In this document: positions 11,023-22,545 of the stretch, in pieces
Layout: the number at the start of each line of letters is the position of its first letter
How positions within the stretch are numbered: position 1 is the stretch's first letter
DNA from: Xiphydria camelus
Taxonomy: Eukaryota; Arthropoda; Insecta; Hymenoptera; Xiphydriidae
NCBI GenBank assembly: GCA_963678675.1
Contig: OY783192.1
Location: 21,530,622 to 21,594,621 of the forward strand
Length of the DNA: 64,000 nucleotides
Direction: 5' to 3'
Notes under the pieces: generated by a model
Seen by the model: the letters and a program-made list of their open reading frames with translations, nothing else
Databases searched by the model: none
Told to the model about the DNA's origin: nothing
Program-made: the position numbers and the translations under genes

Positions 11023-11313
11023 CTAATAACATGTTTTGGTAACTTTGATTTTTAACGGTCCAGCACCCATTATATGGTGAATGTTTTCCCCTAACTTGGA
11101 GTCCATGGATGGCAAATCAGTGTTGAGCTTATTCTCGATCTGTCGCATGCTTGCCATTAGCCCAGAATCTGTGTCACGTTCAAATTTGGATGGGCAATTA
11201 TCAGTATCACTCGCAGCAGTGCTCTTGGGATTTTTTGTACTCGCTGATCTAGTTGATCTGGTGGATTTAGTAGATCCAGTGGATCTAGTTGAGCATTGTG
11301 ATCGAACATCCAT
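11023..11313 (-). CDS. hypothetical reading frame with Ser/Thr/Arg repeats
   Basis: A 96-codon minus-strand frame starts MDVRSQCSTRSTGSTKS and continues with several STRS/STKS repeats, followed by a hydrophilic region (MRQIENKLNTDLPS) that could form a short helix. The repeat arises from an imperfect 9-12 bp DNA repeat (GATCTAGTTGATCTGGTGG and similar at 11248-11290), which is also open on the other strand. It does not match a family I recognise. It could be the N-terminus of a decayed retroelement ORF1 or chance. Confidence 0.2.
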   Translation of the reverse strand: MDVRSQCSTRSTGSTKSTRSTRSASTKNPKSTAASDTDNCPSKFERDTDSGLMASMRQIENKLNTDLPSMDSKLGENIHHIMGAGPLKIKVTKTCY

Positions 11314-11788
11314 GATATATGGAGGTAATAGCTATTCGTTCCGTGCAAGCGGGCAAAAAGTGGAGAGGGAAGGTAGCCAGTACCTGCGGTGGCCAATTTA
11401 TAAGTTTTAAACAGCGTGTATATCCATGTGTACCATAACATTCCATAGTAAAACACGTGTCAAATTGCTTCCTCCGGTGTTTATTTAACATAAAAGACAT
11501 ATAAATAATTGTACTGAAATGATTTTTCACTTACCACCAATGTAGATACTGTACAGTGTTGATGTTCATAACTTAGAAATTGGCCAGCGGTGGCGCCACT
11601 CGTTCAGATGCACATAGCGAATACCAGCCGAGGTCGGTGAGACAGCTGAATGAAGACTTAGTCCACAAGATGGCGTTGATCAGCGGTGAAAATGTCGTGC
11701 GCTCCGTTCCAAACCGCTCAAACGGTTCCAAAGTTACAAAACTGGAGATTTATAGTAGCGAAGAATTTAAACGTTAAACCGGTCCATA
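11314..11788. other. intergenic, no supported gene
   Basis: A GC-richer patch at about 11580-11770 contains an open 65-codon plus-strand frame but nothing recognisable. Confidence 0.35.
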
Positions 11789-12498
11789 CATGGTGATGCA
11801 AAACTGAAGCATGCTTGCACGCGAGCAAATGTGAAATGAAAATTTGGGTACACACGCGTGCAATTTAACTTTCAGTTTAACTTTAGTTTCTACAGTGAGT
11901 GTGGTGTTATGAGGGTAATTCAACAAAGTGATTTATATTTAATTGCCACTGCTGTCGCAGTAGTAATGAAAAGAAAAAAACAGAGGGAGTGATCAAAATG
12001 GGTAAACACTTGGCTGAAGAAGCGAGAACAATATTCTCACATAAATTTATTAAATGAATTGCGGTTAGAAGTTGATGACAACTGAAATTTTTTGCGTATA
12101 GACACATATATTGAATTGCTAGATATAGTAATTGATCTCCCGAATCGATCTGGAAGGTCGACTTGGAAAACGTTCAACACTTTTCGCTCTTTTTACGCAG
12201 CGCACTCTTCTAAAGCCAACTTTAACTATAAATGATTCCAGCGGCACCTGAGCGGTTTGTCGTCGTCGAACATATGGTATAATGTACTTCAAAAACAAAT
12301 TTAAAACTGACACGCTTGGCATTAATCATCTACACACGGGCAAGTTTGCGCGTGACGCGACACGCAAAATCAAGCTCAGTCAGATCTCGTCGCACCATGC
12401 CTATACCTGACAGAGCCATCAGTTTTGTGACATAAAGGGTCGCATTTGCACGCACGCATTGGTTCTTCGTGCAAATATGACAGTTTTGCATCACCCTG
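11789..12498. mobile_element. TA-flanked MITE, CAGGGTGATGC tips
   Basis: Left tip CATGGTGATGCAAAACTG and inverted right tip CAGGGTGATGCAAAACTG differ at one base. TA flanks both ends (11787-11788, 12499-12500). At 710 bp with no transposase, it is non-autonomous. The tip style matches the IS630-Tc1-mariner group. Confidence 0.85.
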
Positions 12499-13196
12499 TA
12501 TGAGCCGGTTTACGGGTTGCGCGGATTCATACCGGATGACCTGTGCACCTAGCACGTTTTTACACTTCGACACGCGTGGCTGTAGGACCCTTCTTGCATC
12601 TCTTTAGGTTCCCATACACGATACGGTTTGCCGGAAGGCAAGCCTTCCGGCTTGCGCTTATACAGGCAAACCTGAGTGTACATGTGACCATTCTAAATTA
12701 TGACCAGGCCTGTGAATTTTCTTCGAACTGGGCGAAATTTCAGGGCTCGCTTTCCCGTGCAATGGAAGACGTTCCATAAGTGTGACTCGCGTCGGCTTTG
12801 TTCGAGAAGCTGGAGGACACGAGTCAAGAGGCAAGAAGGGTAGGGCAGTTTTTCACTAACTTTCGCATAGTGAACTCAGGCAGGCAATAGTTTTTGTAAG
12901 TAAGTGTTCAACTTCGCCTTTATATGTTTATGTGAATAATGTGTTGGTCAATGTGTTGTTTGTGTAATTACGTAGGGTTTCATAATACATAAAAGGAAGA
13001 AAAGAAATATTTCCACAAGGATCTCCGAAGCAAAGAGAGAAATATTGGCATATGAAGTAGACATTGTTCAAGATCGAGCAAGTCGACTTAGTTCCCAAAG
13101 AATTCGTCAGTCAACATCAAGAATATTTGAGAGCACTTCTAAAGGAGTTTTGATTTCCACGCGGACGAAGTCGCGGGCAAAAGCTAGTCTTGTACA
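12499..13196. other. intergenic with retroposon-tail fragment
   Basis: Contains a perfect hairpin GCCGGAAGGCAAGCCTTCCGGC near 12631-12652. At 13158-13190 the phrase CGCGGACGAAGTCGCGGGCA resembles a retroposon tail that is widespread in arthropod genomes. An open stretch of about 65 codons ends at 13204, but no family is recognised. Confidence 0.35.
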
Positions 13197-13351
13197 CAGG
13201 ATGTAAGTTTACTGAGGGCCACATTCATTTATTTCCGCTATTTGTCATTTTAGGAAAAAATCTTTCGAATAAAAGTTATTTGGTATTGAGAGGGACGTAC
13301 TATACGTCATATAAGTTGTTTTAGTAGCATGTGTTATTTCCGAGATACGAA

Positions 13352-13689
13352 GGTCACCGGTATTTTTTCATATGGAACTCGACATTTTTGTTCGTATAAA
13401 AGTTTTAGAGCTCATCGAGATGAATAGAAAAGGTAAAGGTAAAGGGCCCATTCGTTGGACCGTTTGTAAGATATTGCCGCTCAAAGTATAAGAATAACTA
13501 GCAATAAGAAAGAGTTAAGTTCTGGGAATTTAGTCACGTAACTTACTCTTGTAGTTTGAGCGGCAATATCTCTCAAATGTTACAATGAATGGACGTTTCA
13601 CCTTATAACTTTTTTGTTCGTCTCGGCGAGCTCTACGACTTTTATACGGACGAAAATATCGAGTTCCGTTTAAAAAAAATAAGGATGCC
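13352..13689. repeat. palindromic MITE
   Basis: Arms of about 120 bp (from 13352 and back from 13689), including GGAACTCGACATTTTTGTTC and GTATAAAAGT, are imperfect reverse complements. It interrupts the left inverted end of the 13197-20165 element, so it is probably a later insertion. No coding potential. Confidence 0.7.
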
Positions 13690-13713
13690 TTTCATATCGA
13701 TGGTGTCAATACA

Positions 13714-14244
13714 CCCCCCCCCCCCCCCCTTCAAAACATCGACGATGTATGATAGCACGAATTAATAAAATAGCTCCCTTTCCAAAGTAATCATGTAAAA
13801 ACTTACGAATCACCAAAGATAATGAAAAAATTATGATAAAAAAGTAATGATATCATTACCGCCAAATTAATGAAAGCAAGTGTGTTGTCAAGGTATGTTG
13901 CGTTAATGAGAGAAATAGTACATAATTCCATACAATGGTTAACTGTGAATATATTCTCAGTTTCAGTGGAACTTGGTTTTTTTTCTTCTATATTGTTTTT
14001 AGTCTCTGTAGCAAAGTTTACCATTGTATGGAATTATGTACTATTTCTCTCATTAACGCAACATACCTTGAGAACACACTTGCTTTCATTAATTTGGCGA
14101 TAATGATTTCATTACTTTCTCTTATGATAATTTTTTCATTATCTTTGGTAATTCGTAAGTTGTTACATGATTACTTTGGAAAGGGATCTATTTTATTAAT
14201 TCGTGCTATCATACATCGTCGATGTATTGAAGGGGGGGGGGGGG
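13714..14244. repeat. palindromic element bounded by poly-C and poly-G
   Basis: It begins with a run of 16 C (13714-13729) and ends with 13 G (14232-14244). The arms of about 230 bp between them are near-perfect reverse complements (for example CATCGACGATGTATGATAGC and its complement). Reading frames within it are mirror artefacts. Confidence 0.8.
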
Positions 14245-14311
14245 ATTTAATTTCTTTTTTCGTTAATTTTCTTTCGTGCTCTTTTGTCAGATAAATGAAA
14301 CATTTTTTTAA

Positions 14312-15012
14312 CCCGCCATCGCACGCGCCCTTTATTGTAACGCGATTACACGCGTATGAGCGTCGTGCTCACTTACGTTATTTTTACCAATAACATTTAC
14401 AAGTACTATAATTATGCATAAAAATGTTATATTTTTGATAATGGAGTCACATAAAATAATACTTTTAATAATTAAGGAATACAATATTTTTAATAATGGA
14501 GTCTGATACATAAAAATACTTTTAATTAAGGAATACAACTACTCTGTCGTCCTAAAAAAAGATACCGTATCTATACTGAGAGCGTACGATCTATGTACGT
14601 ACGTTATTGTTCCTGAGTATGGTGTACCATATATGGCATAAATAATTTTTAAAAATAAATGTTTATTTTTTCATAAATATTTTTTAAATTATTTTTTTTA
14701 TGAATAATAGGGGCAAAGCTGTTATATATTTTTTTCATGGGATTTACAAAAATCATACAGGAAGGGGTTAAAATGTCAGAAACGTGACTGCACGCGCAGT
14801 GAGGAGAACGCTCACATCTGGTACACTGTCACTTTGTTTAGGCACTACACCATACTAACTACATTTTAATGCGGTGCAACTTTATTATCCCCTCCCAAAA
14901 ATGATGCTAAAGGCATTCCTAGACGTTCGAGGTTGAAATTTTAGCATTTACCGTTTTGTTGTCCGAAAAGAAATATGGTGAGGGATTCCCCCATAGCGCG
15001 TGCGATGGTGGG
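14312..15012. mobile_element. piggyBac-like MITE
   Basis: TTAA at 14308-14311 and 15013-15016 flank tips CCCGCCATCGCACGCGC and its near-complement GCGCGTGCGATGGTGGG. TTAA plus CCC...GGG is the piggyBac signature. At 701 bp with no transposase, it is non-autonomous. The interior is AT-rich. Confidence 0.85.
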
Positions 15013-15147
15013 TTAAATGATAGAATGTAGTTAGTTATTATTATTGCCGAGTTCGGTTGTGTATTGAACTCTCTGAAGCGTGATATGAAGCTTACTTCAG
15101 GCGTTGGAAAAACATTATGTATATATAGGATAAAGCTGGCAACCGTA

Positions 15148-15354
15148 AGGGCCTTTGCACACGACGTTTTTTAAACTAGCTGATGACGCGCGTTTTTGAT
15201 GAGCGCGTCATCAGCGCGTATTAGCAGGTTGTATTAGCAAGGATCGTGTGTAAAAGTCACAACTTGCCGACTGCTTTGCGTTTGCTGAGCGTCCTAATCG
15301 CACATAACGCGCGTCGTCAGCTAGTTTAAAAAACTCCTAGTTTAAAAAGGCCCT
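15148..15354. mobile_element. short MITE, AGGGCC tips
   Basis: AGGGCCTTTGCACACGACG at the left and the inverted AGGGCCTTTTTAAACTAG at the right, with TA outside both. Inner arms share TTTTTTAAACTAGCTGA and GACGCGCG. About 207 bp, non-coding. Confidence 0.75.
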
Positions 15355-15667
15355 TAGTTGTGACGTAGGCAGGGTTCTCAGGTAAGGAGACCCCTGATCG
15401 CTTTATCGCATAGTTTCCGACAAGGCGGAGAAAGGAGCGGCGTGGCGCGTAACACGAATTTCGCAACTAGAGCGCAGTCAATGTTAAACGGAAAATCGGT
15501 AAAAATGTTTTCAGCCTAGATGACTGATTTAAAAATTATGAATGATAAATAAAATCATCAACATGTAATGATTTTGTAATTAATGTTTCGATAATATTTA
15601 CATTTTCCCCAGAACAATTCGTTTGTGAAAGAAGTCATAAAAATCGTAAATAATCCAATTATGCGGT

Positions 15668-15785
15668 TTATTCACCGTTTCAGTAATTTTAACGAATCAG
15701 TGCAAACCGGATATTATGTTCATAACATAGCATTCGATTTGCACCGATTTGTTAAAATTATCGAAACAGTGAATAAACTGGACAG
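15668..15785. repeat. short palindromic repeat
   Basis: TTCAGTAATTTTAACGAATC and the inverted TTCGATAATTTTAACAAATC flank a loop near 15715-15735. Non-coding. Confidence 0.65.
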
Positions 15786-16810
15786 TGTTTACTGGCTGTA
15801 AGCCAACTCTAACTACCGAGTCGATCTCTACCGGTATAAATGAAAAATGTATTCTGGTCTTTATCAATCTATCATTAGAAAATAATCAATTTATATGGTG
15901 TAACTAAGCATAATTTTGGTTACAACCATTCATATATTTATTGAGAAAATTCGATGTAAAAATTGAGGGGTGGAGGGGGCAGACATAAAGATACACGGGT
16001 TCTCGCTGCTCGCTTTACGCCGAGATGAACGAACATGCCTACTACACGCTCACTTTATTGGTGTACGAAGCAGTACGGAGCGTTCCAGTGTGCGTTCCAC
16101 TTGTACGGACAGCGCGTTCCAGTGTGCGAGCCTTCGTACATACGTACATGATGTCCCGAGCAGAACCGCACAGTTACAGGGACCTTGAAATTTACCTTCG
16201 GCTGGGCTTGGTCGGCTGGGCTTTGTAGGTACAATACAGACTGGTCGTCGCGACAAAGGGAAGTGTACGTGAGTATGAAGGCCGGACGGTGGCGACGCCA
16301 GCAGACCAGTGGCGAAAATATAAAATGCCACAAAATCTCGTATTGACTATTGAACGCAAAGGCGTTCCAATTCCTGTATAGATACTCTCGGTTGGAGGGT
16401 CGGTCGGACGGTCGGACGGTCGGACGGTTTTATTAATTCGATAATCCCAACCGAGATTATTGATACCTCGTATCTCCATGGTCTCTCTCTGGATGGATTT
16501 TACAGGAATTAGAAAAAACTGCATAAAACCTTACCTGTTGTTGTTTTCAAAGTTTGTTACTTTTCCGATTAATAGGCATATTTTCTACATATTCTCAAAA
16601 GTTTTCCTAATAAATAATAAACCTATTTGTTTTTAATGGAGATAAGTGGTTTTGCACAATAATAATTGTCAAACTGTGGAGATACATGGTATTGTATTCA
16701 AACAATATTTTAATATTTTACGAACATAAACTTTATTTTTTGCTTAATAATATGAATTCGAAATAATATTAAAATATTTTAAAATATGAACTAACAATTT
16801 ATCGTTTTAA
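15786..16810. other. intergenic, with 8-bp tandem repeat
   Basis: Includes a tandem CGGACGGT repeat at about 16399-16428 and a small hairpin, ATAATCCCAACCGAGATTAT, at 16441-16460. Frames around 16000-16500 overlap on several strands and resemble nothing known. Confidence 0.45.
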
Positions 16811-18131
16811 CTATTTGTATAAGATATTATCGTAAAACGGCCAATAATTTTTATGAAGTTTGGTTTTAATTTCCTGTAAGTGGGTATACTTTTTATAGGT
16901 AATTGGAAGTTTTCCAGTATGTAGTTTTGGAAATTTTTCAACTTTCTTAATAGATTTTTTGGGGGGCTGTGGCAAAGGCATAAAAAAATTGTCCTCAAAA
17001 TTAAGTTTATACTGGATCACTCCTTTCTCGTATTTTAGAACTCGAATATCAGTGACAGTAGGTTCCGTGGGTTTCCTTCCAGGATGAATGGATTCGTAGA
17101 CAAGATCAACATTAGAGTTATACAAAAACTCAAAAGTTAGAGACACTACTTCAAATGGTTTAGGATTTTCTCGAGCTTCCATTGTGATTTTGTGATAGTT
17201 ATTACGAATTGAGATAGTCTTGTTCTTCAACTTGTTCTCGATGGTTGCGTGTACGCTATAGCATTCCATGTTTGTATGACCTTTTATCAAACATTTTTGG
17301 ATAATCTTGACATCATGCTGATAGGAAAGAGCAAGTAAAGCGTTTGCTAAAGTCACATTACGATTTTGGTAGGTGCAACCATCAGAGAAAATTATGATCG
17401 GCTTTTGTTAATTTATATTATTTTCCAAATATTTTCTTTTCAAAAAATCCACCAATAGGGACGCAAATGTTGAAGCCTGCAGGTCGGTATCGGTTTCATC
17501 AAACCAGTAACAAATAACATCCTTTGTTTTCAGATCATAAACAGTATAATTATGACAGCAAAGCTTCGTTTTAAAATACAAAGAGCTGGCTTCTAATGAT
17601 GGACATGTTCAGCGTCTTCTTTATCTTTGCTTTTCTCTTCTTGAGCCCTCGCCTTGTCATTTCTGTGATTCTCCCACACACTTTGGTCTAAATTTCCAGC
17701 ATTATACTCAATACATATATCGCACTGATCCTTTCTGGGACTGAATATACGTATATTTTTGGTTTTAACATATTTCATGGGGGTGTTTCTTGATAGTGCC
17801 TGCTGGTTAGAAATTTTACAATGGTTTTGATACAACTTAAACAGATCTGCGAAACTTGTAAAAGTTTGTTCCAAGTACAGCTTGTTGGTATCTTTTCGAC
17901 AGTAGTGACTTGGTAATTTAGGAAGATTGTCTAAAAATGTTGTCAGAAACTGAATACTTTCTTTGTTTTTACATCGTGGCAAGTTGGTCCTATTTGTGGA
18001 AACTTCATGAGTACCATACTTAAGAGTGTTGGTCCAGTTTTGAACTGTCTACTCTTTAAGACCCAAGATACTTAAAAACATTTGTTTGCAAACAGGAATA
18101 TGTTTCCTCCCTATATTCAATTTATAAAACA

Positions 18132-18576
18132 ACTAGCGGTCCCGGCGAACTTCGTTTGGCCTACGAAAAAAATTTTTTAAATTAGTATTTTTTGTATTTT
18201 AAAAACCTTTTTTCTTATGAATGGAAATCAATCGTAGAAAATGTTTCACGAACCGCTTTGTGACACATTAGAAATTGAAAATGAAATTTGAACATGTGCG
18301 CACTTGTTTATTGCGATTAAGCGAACGCAGCGCCATCTGTCTTTCTTCTGCTAGCTCAAGTCATCTATCAGAGATAGCGTTGTATACGGATATCGTTTTA
18401 TTGAAACTGTTAAATTTTTTTCAAAACACCCTAATCACCTAGCGGTATGAAATTTATGCTATACCTATCCGCATACCTACCGAATAAGCATAAAAAATGT
18501 CATAAAAATCAGTCGAGCCGTTTCGTAGTAGTTCAAGGACTAAATTCAGTCACGAGATTTTTATATATATAGATGA
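18132..18576 (+). mobile_element. non-LTR retroposon 3' fragment (RTE-like?)
   Basis: Begins ACTAGCGGTCCCGGCGAACT and ends with CAGTCGAGCCGTTTCGTAG, then a TATATATAGAT tail, a combination recurrent in arthropod short retroposon copies related to RTE-type LINE tails. It splits the transposase pseudogene between its SRRSS and KLNIGRKH segments. No reverse transcriptase is present. The class assignment is from memory of similar tails, hence moderate confidence. Confidence 0.45.
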
Positions 18577-18704
18577 GCTGGATCTTCTAGAAGTTTCATT
18601 GAGAGTTCTTGTTCTTTCAGGTTTCTTCCTGCTAACTAAATTACAGATATACACTTTTCTCTGCTTCCAGTTACTTAAATTTTCCCAAAATGTTTTAAAA
18701 ATCT

Positions 18705-18705
<1 letters not shown>

Positions 18706-18737
<32 letters not shown>
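18706..18737. repeat. (CT)n microsatellite
   Basis: A pure CT dinucleotide run of about 16 units. Confidence 0.95.
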
Positions 18738-18739
<2 letters not shown>

Positions 18740-19060
18740 TTCACTTACTTCCTGACACCACCTTTTTTTGGATTTCTTGCATGCTTCAGATGAACATGTC
18801 GGTCCCATATTGCTCTCGCTTTTCTTTCAGTGTCCTGATAGGTCAGTTCTTGATTCTTTGGCCTTCGGTAGCCTAAATAGGTTTTCCCTAAAAGCCGTCA
18901 CTCTTGATGCAACTTCCGTTTTGTTCCTCGGCCAGCTTCAGACTGTTGTTCTGTAGTTATATTGTCACCTTCTTCGCTGTTATCTTCGCTATTTTCTGAA
19001 AATACTGTCATATTCTTCACTATCAGGTAAGTAATCATTATCTATTTCTGTTCTATAATT

Positions 19061-20029
19061 TTGGTTCTCAGTCTCTGTCATTTATGAAATTATGTTTTGC
19101 TTTTGCACTAATGGCGGTATTTACGGTTTCAGGCAATACATTTTTTTTCTTCACTCTCAACAAAAACCATTTCGGTATTTTCTAAAATTACTTCCAAATC
19201 TTTTTGATTCATAGGCGGCAAATTCTCTACAATAACTTTCTTAAAAACACAGGTTTCATTTTCTGGATTACTACTTTGGGTTTCCAGCTTGGTATTGCAC
19301 ATGGCTAAAATCATTTTTAGCTCTATTGAACATCTTGGACTTGACAAAAATGTAACTTATCTGAAACAAGAAAACTCGCATCAAGCTTTTTGACGAGCAA
19401 TCCAACTGCCAAGTGGGCACTCCAGATTCCTTATTGGAAAAAGAAATTTTTGTACCCAATTTGAAATCTCTATGATTCCTGGTTTTAAAACTATCGTGTT
19501 TCTAGGCAGACAGATAAGAAAATTTAATTTCAAAAACGATTTTATGTCGCGATTTCTTAAACTATAATACCACTTCGGTAAATAATCAGACACGTATCTA
19601 CCATAATTCGAGAAAAAATGTAATATTCAATAACACGTATCTCCAAAGGTCTCAAATTATTCCAAATTTCTTTATAGCGCCATACAATTATGTATAAATA
19701 AAGATTTAACTTTAATAAATAAACATGAAATAATATAATAAGCATTATTTTACGTATAGAAACTAAAAGAATCAAATGATAATGAATGAAAAACTTACCA
19801 AGTTTAACACTTCACAGCCCGTCCGCCACTATTTTGTTGGCGATTCGAGGTATTGCATTTGTTTTTCACAGATATAGCAGTTATTAATTGTATTAATGTC
19901 ATTGTGGCGCAATCTATCGATTGATTATATAGGTTTGAACCGAAGGCAACAGAAATCTTGATTTAAAAAAAAAGTGAAGTACGAGGTATTTTGTATTGAC
20001 ACCATCGATATATTATAAATATCTTATAA
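19061..20029. other. possible upstream part of the transposase, then AT-rich DNA
   Basis: A 72-codon minus-strand frame (19347-19129, containing CVFKKVIVENLPPMNQKD) lies upstream of the DDE transposase remnant and could be one of its lost exons; I cannot confirm this. The remainder is AT-rich without recognisable genes. Confidence 0.3.
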
Positions 20030-20503
20030 GTTATCAGAAACCACTTATAAATATATATATTATACGTCCCCCTCAACACCAAACAACTTTTATTTGGAAG
20101 ATTTTTTCGTAAAATGACAAATAACGGAAATAAATGAATGTGGCCCTTAATAAATGTATACCCTGTATATGGGTAATTTCCTTATTTGCTGCATATATTC
20201 CTAATACGCGAATACACTGACCGAACAAACTTGATGTTTGTGCAGTATTCAATTGACTCTACGAATCTCGAGAATTTTACATATAAATACCGAAAGATAG
20301 TTTCCGTGCTAATTTTTATTTAGCAAGTATTGAAGCTCGACTCGTGTTTTTCTTTATGCTATTACGTGTTTCGTAAAATATACGTAATTGCAAATTTATT
20401 GAATGAATGTAACTCTTGTTGACAATATTCGTTTCACCTAGTGATTGAAAGAGAGTGATTTATCGTCTCGCTTTTCCTAACCTCATTTCCCGGTATACTT
20501 ATA

Positions 20504-21503
20504 CATGGTGAGCCAAATGTATGGAAACGGTGGAATAACTTTCGAGGGAGACATTTTGAAGAAAAATGTTTCAAACAAAACATTTAGGATTTTTCCCTGG
20601 CCAACCAATGGTGACCTTGAATCTGACCATGAACTCGACCTTGAAGGTCATTCCAAGGTCAAGGTCGCTTTTTTAAATGGGAACCCCTATTTTTATGGCG
20701 GATTTGGAAGGAGCGGAAAACTTTACGTCCGAATATGACCTTTGACCTTGACTTTGGATTCAAGGTAAAGGTCAACGATCAAATAGGATAGTTTTAGGTT
20801 TTTTCCCTGGCCATCTAATGGTAACCATGAATCTGACCTTGACCTCGACCTTGAAGTTCATTCCAAGTTCAAGGTATCTTTTTTAAATGGCAACCTACAT
20901 TTTTTATCCACCGATTTATCTGAAATTTGGTACGGGGTTTTTTTTGGGTTGCTGATTACGATTCTGAAGATAGATTTTGAAAATACTTCAATACAAGATG
21001 ACGGATCAAAGATAGTGGCAAAATTTTGGAATATCCACCGATTTATCCAAAATTTTGTGCTCATGTCACCTTGCCTTAAGTGGCCGGTTGCTAACACCAT
21101 AAAAAATGTAGGTTGCCATTTTAAAAAGATACCTTGAACTTGGAATAAACTTCAAGGTCGAGGTCAAGGTCAGATTCATGGTTACCATTAGATGGCCAGG
21201 GAAAAAACCTAAAACTTTCCGATTTGATCGTTGACCTTTACCTTGAATCCAAGGTCAAGGTCAAAGGTCACATTCGGACGTAAAATTTCCCGCTCCTTCC
21301 AAATCCGCCATAAAAAATAGGGGTTCCCATTTAAAAAAACGACCTTGACCTTGGAATGACCTTCAAGGTCGAGTTCATGGTCAGATTCAAAGTCATCATT
21401 AGATGGCCAGGGAAAAATCCTAAATGTTTTGTTTGAAACATTTTTCTTCAAAATGTCTCCCTCGAAAGTTATTCCACCGTTTCCGTACATTTGGCTCACC
21501 CTG
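20504..21503. mobile_element. 1-kb palindromic TA element rich in AAGGTCA
   Basis: TA-flanked (20502-20503, 21504-21505). Left tip CATGGTGAGCCAAATGTATG; inverted right tip CAGGGTGAGCCAAATGTACG. The two halves are reverse complements for almost their whole length around a centre near 21000. AAGGTC/GACCTT hexamers recur about 20 times by eye. Open frames on each strand are mirror images and not recognisable proteins. Confidence 0.85.
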
Positions 21504-21779
21504 TAGAAAGATTTAAAAATAGAATTTGACTACAAGATTTTTAATCACTGTATATATTGGCCGTATTCAAAAACTGCTGAAAATATTAAAAGTTTCAGAA
21601 TTCGATTTTTTAAAATTCATAAGTAATTCAAAAAGTATGATTAATAATTTTTAAATGATGGAATGAATAATTAAAGAAATATTACAAATGTCCTTCTTTA
21701 TGTAAAATAGTTTTTGAATAAATGCGTGGACAAAACCGTGTCGCCAAGAACCCCGGCGACCTTGTGACCGGATGCGCGA

Positions 21780-21842
21780 AAAGCCAGGTACTTATCCCCC
21801 GGGGGATGGGGAGCGAAGCTCCCAGGGGGCGGAGCCCCTTAG
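21780..21842. repeat. GC-rich hairpin repeat
   Basis: CCCCCGGGGG, GGGAGCGAAGCTCCC and GGGGGCGGAGCCCC form successive short hairpins. A related sequence (GGAGGCTCCGCCCCCTACTC) occurs near 35022. The function is unknown. Confidence 0.5.
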
Positions 21843-21848
21843 TTTCTA

Positions 21849-22545
21849 CAGGGGATCCCAGTAAATACACGCCAGTGAAGCGGGTTACATATCAGTAGGC
21901 TCACCCGATCCAAGATGGTTCCCTCAAATTCGGTGGTAATACCGACAGCCCAGACACGAATCAAACAGACGTTTCAGTCCGAAAAATATCGGTCACCTCA
22001 ATAGTGGTGAATGTGACAGACGCTCCGTATAGTTTGATAATCGTTTGTATTTTTTCGAATAATCAAGATAGTGAACGGATGCAGTGCTATTTTTCTCTGG
22101 TTGCTTGTGCATAAAGAGCAGGAAAGGAGACGGCAGTATCTCAGAAGAATTGCCATCAGGTAAGTTACTTTCTATCTGACCGCTTTAACCTCACTTTGAT
22201 TGCGTATGAAGGACAAATATTTTTGTGGTCATTCTATTTTTTGTTTTCAGCGTCATGCGAAAACGGGACGAATCGATGGATCAACCACAATAAATTTGAT
22301 TTTTCTTCACTATCAACAATCAAAATCGTGGCAGGAAAATAAGGGATACAATGGAATTGGATTACAATAATGGAGTAAATACTTTATTATTATTTTTTCT
22401 TTATCGATATATTTCCTCTTTCGTGTTATACTATTTCAATTTATACACCGACCTGTCAAACGTGAAGTGTATATGTACCTCACTTCTATTTCATCTGTTC
22501 TTCGCCTCTGGTGTAACGGTGGAAATTACAAAATATCAAGAGACA
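21849..22545 (+). repeat. left long terminal inverted repeat
   Basis: Pairs with 30455-31144. It includes CATCAGGTAAGTTACTTTC, reading as a splice-donor-like site, and TTTTTTGTTTTCAG about 80 bp on, an acceptor-like tract. Other copies have ATAAGT instead of GTAAGT. Confidence 0.8.

Larger units (their letters stand above)
16811..19060 (-). pseudogene. DDE-type transposase of an uncertain superfamily, disrupted
   Basis: Minus-strand coding similarity runs from about 19060 to 16811 in several pieces. In order: GKTYLGYRRPKNQ and KARAIWDRHVH (about 18930-18790); FKTFWENLSNWKQRKVYICN (about 18700-18640); KHIPVCKQMFLSILGLKE (about 18100); LPSHYCRKDTNKLY and PRKDQCDICIEYNAG (17982-17593); then YFKTKLCCHNYTVYDL, CYWFDETD, IIFSDGCTYQNRN and KGHTNMECYSVH (about 17570-17240). 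FDE, SDGCxxQNRN and GHTxMEC are the likely catalytic blocks of a repeated family seen in insects and cnidarians. Breaks include in-frame stops (after LGLKE, after DAEHVHH, and within the catalytic region), a frame change, and a retroposon insertion at about 18132-18576. A Sola-like assignment is possible but unverified. Confidence 0.65.
13197..20165 (-). mobile_element. 7-kb TA-type element with long inverted ends
   Basis: Left end from 13197 (CAGGATGTAAG, then GGGCCACATTCATTTATTTC) is matched by the reverse complement of 20030-20165 (CAGGGTATAC, then GGGCCACATTCATTTATTTC). The match continues over about 110 bp and resumes at ATCGATGGTGTCAATACA (13696-13713 against 19991-20008). TA follows the right end; the left flank has CA, probably a mutated TA. 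Several younger palindromic elements and a DDE transposase pseudogene lie inside. Whether that transposase belongs to this element is unproven. Confidence 0.6.

Noticed and set aside
11081..11410. Plus-strand frame with repeated Asp-Leu-Val
   Set aside because: Antisense of a short DNA repeat; the opposite strand gives an equally open frame, so neither is well supported.
20505..21499. Similar proteins predicted on opposite strands
   Set aside because: They are mirror images of the palindromic element, not two genes.
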